Positions 41,773 through 50,754 are shown, numbered from the stretch's first letter. The stretch is 52,493 nt of DNA from Lacticaseibacillus daqingensis (GCF_003946115.1 NZ_RHOH01000013.1:1-52493); one strand, 5' to 3'. Translations and numbers: made by a program. Notes: generated by a model not told the origin, from the sequence alone.

Positions 41773-42426
41773 ATGCCAAAACCAACCTTCTTCCGGCTTG
41801 CGGAAGAGAAACGGATGCGTCTCATCAAGGCGGCCTACGTCGAGTTTGCGCGGGCGCCGTTTGCAGAGGCCAGCATCTCAAACATTATTAAAGACGCGGG
41901 GATCCCCCGCGGCAGCTTCTATCAATACTTCGAGGATAAGGGGGACGTCTTCTTTTACCTGCTGACGCGGATGAAGGAACAGACGGAAACCGCGCTACAA
42001 GACGGCCTGGATGCGCATCACGGGGACTTCTTTGCCGCGATGGCGGATCTGTTTGACCGCTTCATCGACAACATTTTGGACGGTGAATACGCTGAGTTTT
42101 ACGCCAATGTCTTCATGTACATGGACTTCCACTCGGCGGCCAAGCTCAACCCAACGGCGGCGCGACCGCCGCACGGGGAGGGCCAGATGACGCAGTACCT
42201 CGTTGACCATGTGGACCGCAGCCACCTGCGCGTCCAGTCGGATGAGGATCTGCGGATGCTCGTCCGCCAGGTGATGGGGCTGTTCATGCAGACCATCGGC
42301 CATTACTACAACCGCCGTGCGGCAGGGGAATTCCTGCCGATCGACGTGGTGAAAACGCGCCTGGCGCAGCTGCTCGATTGGCTGCAGTACGGCGTGGTCT
42401 CAAAGGAGGAGTTAACACGTGATTAA
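41773..42426 (+). CDS. TetR family transcriptional regulator
   Basis: A 217-residue regulator. Helix-turn-helix: AAYVEFARAPFAEASISNII, then IPRGSFYQYFEDKGDV. The C-terminal ligand domain is all-helical. It is followed at once (8-base overlap) by the two ABC exporter genes, and its promoter has two palindromic operators, so it very likely represses its own operon and is released by a toxic compound. I chose ATG 41773, with AAGGAG 6 bases upstream, over GTG 41770. Confidence 0.9.
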   Translation: MPKPTFFRLAEEKRMRLIKAAYVEFARAPFAEASISNIIKDAGIPRGSFYQYFEDKGDVFFYLLTRMKEQTETALQDGLDAHHGDFFAAMADLFDRFIDNILDGEYAEFYANVFMYMDFHSAAKLNPTAARPPHGEGQMTQYLVDHVDRSHLRVQSDEDLRMLVRQVMGLFMQTIGHYYNRRAAGEFLPIDVVKTRLAQLLDWLQYGVVSKEELTRD

Positions 42427-44146
42427 ACTCGCCAAAGGGCGCATGTCCGGCTGGGCGGTCCTCGGGGCCGTGGGCTTCATGATCGTTCAGGTCATCGCCA
42501 GTCTTTACCTGCCGAACCTGACCGCCGATATTGTCAACAAAGGGGTCGCACTGGGCGACACCGACTACATCTGGCAGACGGGGATGAAGATGATCGCCTT
42601 TGCCATCCTCTCCGTTTTGGCCGCTACGGGAAACGTTTTTCTGGCCGCCCGCACGTCCCAGAAGCTGGGGCAAAACGTGCGCCGCGACGTGTACCGTAAG
42701 GTCATCAACTACTCGCACGATGAGATGGACGCAGTAGGCACCAGTTCTCTGATCACCCGTACGACCAACGATGTCACCCAGCTGCAAAACGCCTGGATGA
42801 TGATCCTGCGCATGATGATCATGGCGCCGATCATGCTGGTTGGGGCAAGCTTCTTGGCCTACCAGAAGAACCACACGCTGACGCTTGTGTTCGTCATCGT
42901 CATCCCGATCATGCTGATCTTCATGGCGACTTTGATGTACTTCGCTGTGCCGCTGTTCAAGGCGATGCAGACCAAAACCGATAAGATCAACCTGGTGTTC
43001 CGTGAAGGCCTGACCGGGGTGCGTGTCATTCGCGCCTTCCGGCAGGATCAGTTCGAGCAGGATCGGTTCGACGGCGCCAACAAGGACTACACCAACAACG
43101 CGGTGAAGGTCAACACCATCATGGCGCTGGGCTTCCCGATCATGACGCTGATCATGTCCGGGACCAACATCGGGATCACCTGGTGGGGCGGTCACCTGAT
43201 CGCCACCCAGGCCCTTGAAACCGGGAACATGATCGCGTTCATCACCTACGCGATGCAGATCCTGATGAGCTTCATGATGCTCGCCATGATCTTCATGTTC
43301 ATTCCGCGCGCTCAAGCCTCCGCGGTCCGCATCAACGAAGTGCTCGATCAGACCACCACGATCACCACGCCGGCTGACCCGAAGCCGCTGGGCGACACGC
43401 CGGCGCTGCAGTTCGACCACGTGGACTTCCGCTATCATGGGGCTGAGCGGCCGGCGCTTGAAGGCATCGACGTCGCCATGACGGCCGGCCAGACGCTGGC
43501 CATCATCGGCGGTACCGGGAGCGGGAAGACCACCATGATCAACCTGATCCCGCGCTTTTACGACGTGGAAAAAGGCGCCGTGACCCTCAACGGGGTGCCG
43601 GTCAATGCCGTTGACCTGCAGGCCCTGCACCACGCGGTGGCCTTCGTGCCGCAAAAGGCGGTGCTGTTCTCTGGCACCGTGCGCGAGAACATGCTGTACG
43701 GGAACCCGAACGCCACCGATGATGAGATCTGGCACGCGCTTGAAATCGCGCAGTCGCGCGACTTCATCGAGGCTAACCCGGAAGGCCTCGATTACCACGT
43801 GGAACAGGGTGGGGGCAACTTCTCCGGCGGTCAGCGCCAGCGCCTCGCGATCGCGCGTGCGTTGGTCAAAGACGCCAGTGTATACGTGTTCGATGACTCG
43901 TTTTCCGCGCTGGACTTCAAGACCGACGCCATGCTGCGCGCGGCCCTGCGCAACGACCCCCAGATCTCACAGAAGATCGTGGTCATCGTTGGCCAACGCG
44001 TCTCGACTGTGGCGGATGCCGACACTATCGTGGTACTGGAGGACGGCAAGATGGTCGGCCGCGGCACGCACGCTGAGCTGAAGGCCAACAATGCCACCTA
44101 TCAAGAGATCATCAAGTCGCAGATCCGAGAGGGGGATGAAGCCTAA
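42419..44146 (+). CDS. ABC exporter half-transporter, subunit with the degenerate site
   Basis: A 575-residue type IV exporter: six membrane segments (about 1-310) and one ATPase domain. Walker A is GGTGSGKTT and the signature FSGGQ is normal, but Walker B ends VFDDS (Asp where catalytic Glu is expected), and the switch His is Gln (GQRVST). These are the marks of the subunit with the degenerate site in heterodimeric multidrug exporters such as LmrCD or BmrCD. Starts with GTG, overlapping the tetR end; its stop shares one base with the next start. Confidence 0.92.
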   Translation: MIKLAKGRMSGWAVLGAVGFMIVQVIASLYLPNLTADIVNKGVALGDTDYIWQTGMKMIAFAILSVLAATGNVFLAARTSQKLGQNVRRDVYRKVINYSHDEMDAVGTSSLITRTTNDVTQLQNAWMMILRMMIMAPIMLVGASFLAYQKNHTLTLVFVIVIPIMLIFMATLMYFAVPLFKAMQTKTDKINLVFREGLTGVRVIRAFRQDQFEQDRFDGANKDYTNNAVKVNTIMALGFPIMTLIMSGTNIGITWWGGHLIATQALETGNMIAFITYAMQILMSFMMLAMIFMFIPRAQASAVRINEVLDQTTTITTPADPKPLGDTPALQFDHVDFRYHGAERPALEGIDVAMTAGQTLAIIGGTGSGKTTMINLIPRFYDVEKGAVTLNGVPVNAVDLQALHHAVAFVPQKAVLFSGTVRENMLYGNPNATDDEIWHALEIAQSRDFIEANPEGLDYHVEQGGGNFSGGQRQRLAIARALVKDASVYVFDDSFSALDFKTDAMLRAALRNDPQISQKIVVIVGQRVSTVADADTIVVLEDGKMVGRGTHAELKANNATYQEIIKSQIREGDEA

Positions 44147-46029
44147 TGGCAGAAAACAAATCTAGCCGGCCCGCAATGGGGCCAGGCCGTGGGCACGGGC
44201 CCGGCGGTCGCGGCGGGCTCGTCGAAAAGCCCAAGAACTTCTGGGGCACCACCTTCCGCCTGTTTGGCTACATGAAGTCCCGCCTGCTCGGCATCTTCAT
44301 CGTGCTGGTGTTCGCGATCGCCGCAACGATTTTCCAGATCCGCACGCCGAAGATCCTGGGGCAGGCCACCACGGAAATCTTCAAGGGCTACATGAAAGGG
44401 GTCGCGCAGCAAAAGGCCGGCATCAAGATGACCCAGTTCCCGATCAATTTTGACAAGATCAAAGAGATCGTCATCCTTGTCATCCTGATGTATGTGGCCA
44501 GCGCGTTCTTCAGCTTCATGCAGCAGTACATCATGACCCGCGTCTCCCAGCGCACCGTTTACGACCTGCGCAAGGAGCTCAAGGCCAAGATGCAGACCGT
44601 GCCGATCAATTACTACGACACGCACAGCAATGGGGATATCATGTCCCGCGCCATCAACGATATGGACAACATCGCCTCGACGCTGCAGCAGAGCCTGACC
44701 CAGATGGTCACCTCCGCCTTCACTTTCATCGGGACGCTGTGGATGATGCTGTCGATCTCGTGGAAAATGACGCTGATCGCGCTGATCACCATTCCGCTGT
44801 CCCTCGTGATCGTCGGTATCGTGGCGCCAAAGTCGCAGCGCTTCTTCGCCGCTCAGCAAAAGGCCCTCGGGCTGCTGAACAACCAGGTCGAGGAAAACTA
44901 CGCCGGGCAGGTCGTGCTGAAGTCCTTCAACCGCGAGCAAGTCGCGATGGCGGCCTTTGACGAAGAAAACGAGAAGTTCTTCAATGCCGCGTGGAAGGCG
45001 CAGTTCGTCTCCGGTATCATCATGCCGCTGATGATGTTCTTGAACAACGTCGGCTACGTCTTCGTCGCCATTGTCGGCGGGATCAACGTGGCCAACGGGA
45101 CTGTCAGCCTGGGGGATGTGCAGGCCTTCCTGCAGTACACCTCCCAGTTCTCCCAGCCGATCTCGCAGCTGGCTAACCTCGCCAACACGATCCAAAACAC
45201 CGTGGCCTCCGCCGAACGTGTCTTTGAAGTGCTGGATGAACAGGATATGACCAACGAGCCAAGCGGCGTGCCTGCCGTGCCTAACGACCCGAACAAGCTG
45301 GTCATGGACCACGTGAAGTTTGGCTATGATGGCTCGGAACTGTTGATGACCGATTACAACCTGGAAGTTAAGCCCGGCCAGATGATCGCGATCGTCGGGC
45401 CGACCGGTGCCGGGAAGACCACCGTCATCAACATGCTGGAGCGTTTCTACGATGTCAAAGGCGGCTCCATTCGCCTCGATGGCGTGGATACTCGCGACAT
45501 GAGCCGCGAGGACCTACGCAGTCATTTTGCCATGGTGCTACAAGACACCTGGCTGTTCACCGGCACCATCTGGGATAACCTCAAGTACGGGCGCGAAGAC
45601 GCCACCGATGAGCAGATCCTTGAAGCCAGCAAGGCCGCGCACGTGGACAACTTTGTCCGCCAGCTGCCAGACGGCTACAACACAGTGCTCGATGAGGACG
45701 CCGGCAATATTTCCCAAGGCCAGCGCCAGCTGTTGACCATCGCGCGCGCCTTCGTGGCCGATCCCGACATCCTGATCCTCGATGAAGCGACCAGCTCCGT
45801 GGACACCCGAACCGAAGTGCACATTCAGCACGCTATGGGTCGCTTGCTCAAAGACCGCACGAGCTTCGTTGTGGCACACCGCCTGAGCACCATCCGCGAC
45901 GCCGACAACATCATCGTGATGAATCACGGGAGCATCGTCGAAACCGGCAACCACGACACCCTGATGGCCAAGGACGGCTTCTACGCCGACCTGTACAACA
46001 GTCAGTTCTCAGGAAACGTGGCGCTGTAA
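44146..46029 (+). CDS. ABC exporter half-transporter, catalytic subunit
   Basis: A 627-residue partner of the preceding subunit. The N-terminus is a Gly/Arg/Pro-rich cytoplasmic segment (GPGRGHGPGGRGG), followed by six membrane segments and an ATPase domain: Walker A GPTGAGKTT, degenerate signature ISQGQ, Walker B ILILDEATSSVD with the catalytic Glu, and AHRLST with the switch His. Together with its partner it forms one active and one degenerate ATP site, as in LmrCD-type multidrug exporters. Coupled by a TAATG overlap. Confidence 0.93.
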   Translation: MAENKSSRPAMGPGRGHGPGGRGGLVEKPKNFWGTTFRLFGYMKSRLLGIFIVLVFAIAATIFQIRTPKILGQATTEIFKGYMKGVAQQKAGIKMTQFPINFDKIKEIVILVILMYVASAFFSFMQQYIMTRVSQRTVYDLRKELKAKMQTVPINYYDTHSNGDIMSRAINDMDNIASTLQQSLTQMVTSAFTFIGTLWMMLSISWKMTLIALITIPLSLVIVGIVAPKSQRFFAAQQKALGLLNNQVEENYAGQVVLKSFNREQVAMAAFDEENEKFFNAAWKAQFVSGIIMPLMMFLNNVGYVFVAIVGGINVANGTVSLGDVQAFLQYTSQFSQPISQLANLANTIQNTVASAERVFEVLDEQDMTNEPSGVPAVPNDPNKLVMDHVKFGYDGSELLMTDYNLEVKPGQMIAIVGPTGAGKTTVINMLERFYDVKGGSIRLDGVDTRDMSREDLRSHFAMVLQDTWLFTGTIWDNLKYGREDATDEQILEASKAAHVDNFVRQLPDGYNTVLDEDAGNISQGQRQLLTIARAFVADPDILILDEATSSVDTRTEVHIQHAMGRLLKDRTSFVVAHRLSTIRDADNIIVMNHGSIVETGNHDTLMAKDGFYADLYNSQFSGNVAL

Positions 46030-46054
46030 CCCAGAGCAGAGCAAAGCGCACTTA

Positions 46055-46132
46055 GCAGAATAAATAGCCTAGGCCCAGTGCTTGGCCCCGTACTTTGGGG
46101 CCGAGTGCTGGGCCGTAGCTATTTACTTCTGC
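46055..46132. repeat. Conserved-loop hairpin, copy 3 (longest stem)
   Basis: A stem of about 34 bp: GCAGAATAAATAGC at the left base pairs with GCTATTTA-C-TTCTGC at the right, and GGCCCAGTGCTTGGCCCC with GGGGCCGAGTGCTGGGCC at the top. The loop region reads CGTACTTT, one base from the CGTACTTA of the next hairpin. It stands 26 bases after the exporter stop codon and may also act as its terminator. Confidence 0.75.
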
Positions 46133-46223
46133 GTTGCTTTGCGGCGCTCGACGAAGATCGGAAAGAAGTAAGCAAGTCGGAAAGTACGCAGCCGAGGCGA
46201 CACAGTTAGAAGACCTTGGAAAA

Positions 46224-46252
46224 GCTTGCGCCCGTACTTAGGCGCGAGGGGC
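46224..46252. repeat. Conserved-loop hairpin, copy 4
   Basis: GCGCC (46228-46232) pairs with GGCGC (46241-46245) around CGTACTTA. It is the near-identical, oppositely oriented counterpart of the hairpin in the tetR leader. Confidence 0.7.
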
Positions 46253-46444
46253 AGGATGACTTAGACCGCACCCTCATGCGCCACGGCGCTCGACGAATCA
46301 GAGCAGCGCATGCGTGCCGGCGAAGCCTGCACGCCACCGGGGTTCGGCGTAGCCGGACGGAGGTGAAGCGTACTTAGCAGGCTGGCTAGCCTGTCTAACG
46401 CATGTCTGCCTGTAACTCACTGCGTTCGAACAGGCAGATCAAGT

Positions 46445-46482
46445 AAACGCCCTTGGACCCGCATTTAGGTCCGAGGGCGTTT
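46445..46482. repeat. Conserved-loop hairpin, copy 5
   Basis: AAACGCCCTTGGACC (46445-46459) pairs with GGTCCGAGGGCGTTT (46468-46482) around the loop CGCATTTA. The stem sequence is unrelated to the other copies, while the loop keeps the pattern. Confidence 0.78.
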
Positions 46483-46592
46483 GCGTAGCTAGCTCATGCA
46501 GCGCAGCTTCATGAGCCCTGCGGAGTTCGGCAAGGCCGGACGGAAGCACGACACGCCTGCGTTGCTTTGCGGCGTTCGACGAAGACCGGAAA

Positions 46593-46692
46593 GAAGTAAG
46601 CATGCTTTGCTGCGGCGCGAGGCGAAGCCGAACGGAAGCAAGGAAGTAAGCATGCTTTGCTGCGGAGCGAGGCGAAGCCGAACGGAAGCAAG
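46593..46692. repeat. Two tandem 50-base repeats
   Basis: Two adjacent 50-base units, 46593-46642 and 46643-46692, differ at a single base (C or A near the middle). Each begins GAAGTAAGCATGCTTTGC and ends GAACGGAAGCAAG. The extra unit is absent from the related block near 46.16 kb, so it looks like a recent local expansion. Confidence 0.9.
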
Positions 46693-46930
46693 TCGGAAAG
46701 TACGTCATCGAGAGTGCTCGGTTAGAAGACCAGGGAAAAACTTGCATAGCCACGGTTTTCAGGTAGCCGCGATCGCCCGATGAAGGCAACCGCAACGCGG
46801 CAGCGGACCAATTTTGTCAAATCCGGTTATTCCAATAAAAAGATTGAAAAAGTAGTCTGAAACTGCTATTTTAGGGGTACTGATTGGTGGGCACGAATTG
46901 CCCATAAGTGACGTGTTTGGGGGAACTGTC

Positions 46931-47638
46931 ATGGGATCATTAACCTTTTTTGCGCAACCGATTTTTGCGTTGCCGGATGCGCAACCCCAAGTCGTGGGGT
47001 ATGAGTTGCTGGCCCGCACGCGCTATCGCGATGTGTGGACGGTACCAGAAAACGTTGGGGCGATGACCCCAGACCAATTGCGCCAGTTGGTGATGCGCGC
47101 GGTGCGCGCCCTACCGCAGCAAGCGGCGTACGTGGCGTTCAATCTTCACCCACGTCAGTTTGTGCGACCGGCGTTTCTGGCCGCAATCGTTGCGCTTCAG
47201 GCGCGTTGCCCGGTGTCGCTGGTCGTTGAGTTGACTGAAACCCGTGACCCGCTGGTGCCAACGCGCGAGCTTGTCGCCTCGGCGCACCGTTACGCTGAGG
47301 CCGGGGTGCCGCTGTGGATCGACGATGTGGGGAGTGGCCAGAACCTGCCCGGGGTCGTTGAAGGACTGACGCCGGCGTGCGTGGGTTACAAATTTGCTCT
47401 GCAAGAGCTGGCGGGGTGGCTGTCACCCGCGGACTTGCGCGATCGCTTCTCGTTTTGGCGTGATCGGGCTCAGGCCGCTGACAAACGGTTCGTCCTCGTT
47501 GGCGTGGAAACTGAAGCAGAGCTCGCGCTTGCGCGCCAGCAGGCGCCGCACGCGCTGATTCAGGGCTGTTACCTAGGTGCCGCAGCGCCACTCGATCGCG
47601 CCGCCATTCGCTACGACCACATCCTACACGTGGATTAA
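46931..47638 (+). CDS. Stand-alone EAL domain protein (first of two)
   Basis: A 235-residue protein consisting of one EAL domain, the c-di-GMP phosphodiesterase fold. Visible motifs: GYELLAR (for EAL), FNLHPRQF, VVELTET, WIDDVGSGQ, YKFAL and QGCYLG. Most metal and substrate ligands are kept, but the EGVE motif reads VGVE, so activity is doubtful. It has no sensor, GGDEF or membrane segment. ATG 46931 has a GGGGGA site upstream. It is followed by a terminator-like hairpin and a paralogue. Confidence 0.82.
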   Translation: MGSLTFFAQPIFALPDAQPQVVGYELLARTRYRDVWTVPENVGAMTPDQLRQLVMRAVRALPQQAAYVAFNLHPRQFVRPAFLAAIVALQARCPVSLVVELTETRDPLVPTRELVASAHRYAEAGVPLWIDDVGSGQNLPGVVEGLTPACVGYKFALQELAGWLSPADLRDRFSFWRDRAQAADKRFVLVGVETEAELALARQQAPHALIQGCYLGAAAPLDRAAIRYDHILHVD

Positions 47639-47685
47639 AGCCGAGATAACCGAATAAAATTGCTCAATCATTGCGATCTGATGAT

Positions 47686-47727
47686 ACGACCCGTGCGCAT
47701 AACCAAGTTGCGTCAGGGTCGTTTTTT
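47686..47727 (+). terminator. Terminator or attenuator between the EAL genes
   Basis: ACGACCC (47686-47692) pairs with GGGTCGT (47716-47722), with an inner CGCA/TGCG stem, followed by six T. It ends only 20 bases before the second EAL gene, with no room for another promoter. Confidence 0.8.
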
Positions 47728-47747
47728 GCTTTCTAGGAGGACTGCTC

Positions 47748-48413
47748 ATGCTTCGCTACTACGGCCAACCCAAATACGCCGGTGCCGCGCCGACGCACCT
47801 TGTCGGCTATGAATTGCTGCTGCGGGAATATGCGCATGCGACGTGGCAGCGCCCCACGGACTTCAACGCCTACAGTTCAGCTACCATTGCGCACCTGCTG
47901 GCGCAGACCTTGGCCACGATCCCGCAGACGTTGCCGCTGGTCTCATTTAACTTGAGCCAGCGTCAGTTCGTGGACCCCAATTTTTGCCGGGCGCTGGCGA
48001 CGCTGCAGGCCAACCGGCCGATGAACCTGTACGTCGAGTTGACGGAAACTGCTGAGAATGTGCCGATCACGGCCTTGGTCGCGGCGGCCAAGGCCTTTGG
48101 CCAGCTGGGGGTGGTGGTCGTCATCGATGACGTAGGCTCGGGTGCTAACCAGCTGTGCTTGGTGCGCGCGCTACGCCCTTACACCGGCGAGTACAAGTTT
48201 GCCCTGCAGAATTTTCGCGCCAAGCTGACGCGTGCGCAGTTGCGGCAAAAACTGTTGCTGTGGCGCAAGCGGGCGACCGCCGACCACAAGTTGTTTGCGC
48301 TGGAAGGGGTGGAACACTGCGCTGACCTGGCGCTGGTTACCCTGGCGCAGCCCGATGTCGTGCAAGGCTACTACTACGGGCGGCCGATCTTGCTGAACGT
48401 GGCCGGAGCCTGA
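47748..48413 (+). CDS. Stand-alone EAL domain protein (second of two)
   Basis: A 221-residue EAL domain protein, paralogous to the one upstream. Motifs: QPKY start, GYELLLRE, FNLSQRQF, VELTET, VIDDVGSG, EYKFAL, LEGVEH and VQGYYYGRP. All residue types usually needed for c-di-GMP hydrolysis are present, so this copy could be active. It is cytosolic with no sensor domain. TAGGAGG lies 8 bases before ATG 47748, directly after the hairpin that ends the first EAL transcript, so its expression may need read-through. Confidence 0.85.
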   Translation: MLRYYGQPKYAGAAPTHLVGYELLLREYAHATWQRPTDFNAYSSATIAHLLAQTLATIPQTLPLVSFNLSQRQFVDPNFCRALATLQANRPMNLYVELTETAENVPITALVAAAKAFGQLGVVVVIDDVGSGANQLCLVRALRPYTGEYKFALQNFRAKLTRAQLRQKLLLWRKRATADHKLFALEGVEHCADLALVTLAQPDVVQGYYYGRPILLNVAGA

Positions 48414-48451
48414 GCAGCTGCTGTGAGCGCCAGTCGCTGGCGGTCACTCAA

Positions 48452-48493
48452 AAAGCGCCGGGCGCCACTCACAAGGAGGGTGCCCGGCGCTTT
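48452..48493. terminator. Bidirectional terminator
   Basis: AAAGCGCCGGGC (48452-48463) pairs with GCCCGGCGCTTT (48482-48493). The minus-strand side has the better T-run, so it mainly ends nrdE; it also lies after the second EAL gene. Confidence 0.85.
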
Positions 48494-48512
48494 GATCAGT
48501 TCGGCGGCAGGA

Positions 48513-50684
48513 TCAGATACTGCAGCTTTCGCAGGCGTTGGCGCCGATCTCATCGGCGTCATCGGTGAAGGTGCGGATGTAGTAAATCGACTTGAGGCCC
48601 TTGGCGTGCGCGTAGTTGCGCAGGATATTCAGATCCCGCGTGGTCATCTTGTCGGTGCGCCCGGCCTTCCACGGGTAGGTGCCGGCCGGAATGATGGAGC
48701 GCATGAAGAGGGTCATGGACATCCCTTGGTCGACGTGCTGCTGCGCGGCCGCGTACACATCGATCACCTTGCACATGTTGGTGTCATAGGCGCTCTTGTA
48801 GTAGGGCAGTGTGTCATTGGCGAGACCGGATGCTGGGTAGTAAATCGTCCCGATGGTTTTTTCCTGACGGTCTTCAATGCGGTTAACGATCGGGTGCAGC
48901 GAGGAGCTGGTGTCGTTGATGTAGGAAATTGACCCGTTCGGCGCTACCGCCATGCGGTTCTGGTGGTAAAGGCCGTCTTGCATCACGGCTGCTTTCAGGT
49001 CGGCCCAGTCGGCCTGGGTCGGAATGTGAATGCCTTCGAACTGCGCGGCCACTTCAGGGAACTGCGGCGCCCACTCGCGGTTGATGTAGCGGTCAAAGTA
49101 CGTGCCGTTGGCGTACTTGGAGGCCTTGAAGTTGTGGAACACCTGCTTGCGTTCGCGCGCGATCCGGTTGGAGGCCTTCAACGTGTAGTAGTTCAGCAGC
49201 ATGAAGTACAGGCTCGTGAAGTCCAGCGATTCAGGGCTGCCGTAGTGCATGTGGTGCTTGGCAAAATAGGTGTGCAGGCCCATGGCACCCAGGCCGATGC
49301 TGTGAGCGAGGTCGTTGCCGTTTTGGACGGATGGCACCACATCGATCTCGGAGTGGTCCGTGACGAAGGTCAAGGCGCGCACCATAGCGTCGACACTCTT
49401 CTCGAAGTCCGGGGACTGCATCAGGTTCGGAATGTTGGTGGAGCCCAGGTTGCAAGAGACATCCGTACCCATCACATCGTACTCCTGGCGGTTGTTCAGC
49501 ACGCTTGGTGTCTGCACCTGCATGATCTCGGAGCACAGGTTGCTCATGATGATCTTGCCGGCGACCGGGGAGGCGGCGTTGGCCGTGTCCACGTTCAGAA
49601 TGTACGGGTAGCCGGATTCCTGCTGGAGCTTGGAGATCTCGGTTTCAAGGTCGCGGGCGCGGATCTTCTTCTTGGTGATGTTCGGGTTGGCGACCAGGTT
49701 GTCGTACTCGGCGGTGATGTCGATGTACGAGAACGGCTGGCCGTACTCACGCTCCACGGAGTATGGGGAGAAGAGGTACATGTCGGCGTCGGTGCGGACC
49801 AGCTCGTAGAACTTGTCGGGCACGATCACACCGAGGCTGAGCGTCTTCACCCGGTACTTTTCGTCGGCGTTTTCTTTTTTCGCGCCCAAAAAGGCGATGA
49901 TGTCGGGGTGGAACACGTTCAGGTAAACGACCCCGGCGCCTTGGCGCTGACCCAGTTGGTTGGAGTAGCTGAAACTGTCCTCCAAGAGCTTCATGACCGG
50001 CAACACGCCGCTGGCGGCGCCTTGAATGCCCTTGATCGGGGCGCCCCCTTCGCGCAGGTTGGACAGGGTGATGCCGACCCCGCCGCCGATGCGCGACAGC
50101 TCCAGCGCGGAGTTGACCGCGCGGCCGATGGCGTTCATGTCATCCGTGATCTGCAACAGGAAACAGGACACCAGCTCGCCGCGGCGGGCGCGGCCGGCGT
50201 TCAGGAACGACGGCGTGGCCGGCTGGTAGCGCTGGTGGATCATTTCATCCGCCAGCGTCATCGCGAGCTTCTCATTGCCATCCGCAAAGAACAAGGCGTT
50301 GGCAAACACGCGGTCCGGGAAGCCCTCAAGGTACTGCTCGTTGTCGTCGGTTTTGAGCGCGTATTGCGCGTAAAACTTGTAGGCGGCCATGAAGGACTGG
50401 AAGGTGAACCCGGCGTCTTGCACAAAGGCGTTGAGTGCTTCCTTGAAGGCGTCGGTGTACTTGGCCAAGAACGCCGCTTCATAGTAGTTGTGGGTCACGA
50501 GGTAGTCTAGGCGTTCCTTCAGGGAGTCGAAGCGCATTGTGTTGGGTGCGACGTTTTCCTTGAAGAAGGCGGCCAGCGCCTGTTTGTCTTTTTCAAGCGG
50601 AATCTGGCCGTTGACCGGGATGTTGATCTCGTTGTTCAGTTTGAAGTAGGTGACCTGCTCTGGATCGATACTCTTAAGTCCCAT
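48513..50684 (-). CDS. nrdE: Class Ib ribonucleotide reductase, alpha subunit NrdE
   Basis: A 723-residue aerobic ribonucleotide reductase catalytic subunit. PATPSFLNAG and the radical-site SNLCSEI motif are present, and the C-terminus CESCSI holds the redox pair Cys718/Cys721 that passes electrons from NrdH or thioredoxin. There is no N-terminal ATP cone, as usual in class Ib. It is transcribed away from nrdF, unlike the common nrdHIEF operon; nrdH is not in the window. GAGAGGAAACGC precedes the ATG. Confidence 0.96.
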   Translation of the reverse strand: MGLKSIDPEQVTYFKLNNEINIPVNGQIPLEKDKQALAAFFKENVAPNTMRFDSLKERLDYLVTHNYYEAAFLAKYTDAFKEALNAFVQDAGFTFQSFMAAYKFYAQYALKTDDNEQYLEGFPDRVFANALFFADGNEKLAMTLADEMIHQRYQPATPSFLNAGRARRGELVSCFLLQITDDMNAIGRAVNSALELSRIGGGVGITLSNLREGGAPIKGIQGAASGVLPVMKLLEDSFSYSNQLGQRQGAGVVYLNVFHPDIIAFLGAKKENADEKYRVKTLSLGVIVPDKFYELVRTDADMYLFSPYSVEREYGQPFSYIDITAEYDNLVANPNITKKKIRARDLETEISKLQQESGYPYILNVDTANAASPVAGKIIMSNLCSEIMQVQTPSVLNNRQEYDVMGTDVSCNLGSTNIPNLMQSPDFEKSVDAMVRALTFVTDHSEIDVVPSVQNGNDLAHSIGLGAMGLHTYFAKHHMHYGSPESLDFTSLYFMLLNYYTLKASNRIARERKQVFHNFKASKYANGTYFDRYINREWAPQFPEVAAQFEGIHIPTQADWADLKAAVMQDGLYHQNRMAVAPNGSISYINDTSSSLHPIVNRIEDRQEKTIGTIYYPASGLANDTLPYYKSAYDTNMCKVIDVYAAAQQHVDQGMSMTLFMRSIIPAGTYPWKAGRTDKMTTRDLNILRNYAHAKGLKSIYYIRTFTDDADEIGANACESCSI

Positions 50685-50754
50685 GCGTTTCCTCTCCTTG
50701 CGGCCCAGTGGGTGGGCCCGTTATAATAGCTAGTGATCCCACCAGCAAAAATGG

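Larger units (their letters stand above)
46030..46930. repeat. Gene-free island of nested repeats and hairpins (element B)
   Basis: Some 900 bases with no supported gene. Repeated blocks include AAGCG(C/T)ACTTAGCAG at 46043 and 46365; TGCGTTGCTTTGCGGCG(C/T)TCGACGAAGA at about 46130 and 46559; AGTCGGAAAGTACG at about 46175 and 46691, each followed by GTTAGAAGACC; and GTTCGGC...GCCGGACGG units at 46342 and 46525. It also holds a second copy of the element found before tetR (46224-46295), three conserved-loop hairpins and a 50-base tandem repeat. The last 130 bases before the EAL gene are AT-richer and probably carry its promoter. Confidence 0.75.

Noticed and set aside
42284-43798. Long open frame (504 codons) on the minus strand under the first exporter gene
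   Set aside because: It is the antisense of a clear ABC exporter gene. High GC makes stop codons rare in this frame; the translation is His/Arg/Asp-rich with no motif.
41773-46029. Complete composite transposon carrying the exporter operon
   Set aside because: The inverted flanking repeats are suggestive, but I see no transposase gene and could not identify target-site duplications, so it is kept only as a hypothesis in the findings.
46593-46692. Possible CRISPR array in the repeat island
   Set aside because: The two 50-base units are directly adjacent with no variable spacers, and no cas genes are present.
48963-50510. Long open frame (515 codons) on the plus strand under nrdE
   Set aside because: Antisense of nrdE with Val/His/Gly-rich shadow composition and no ribosome binding site.
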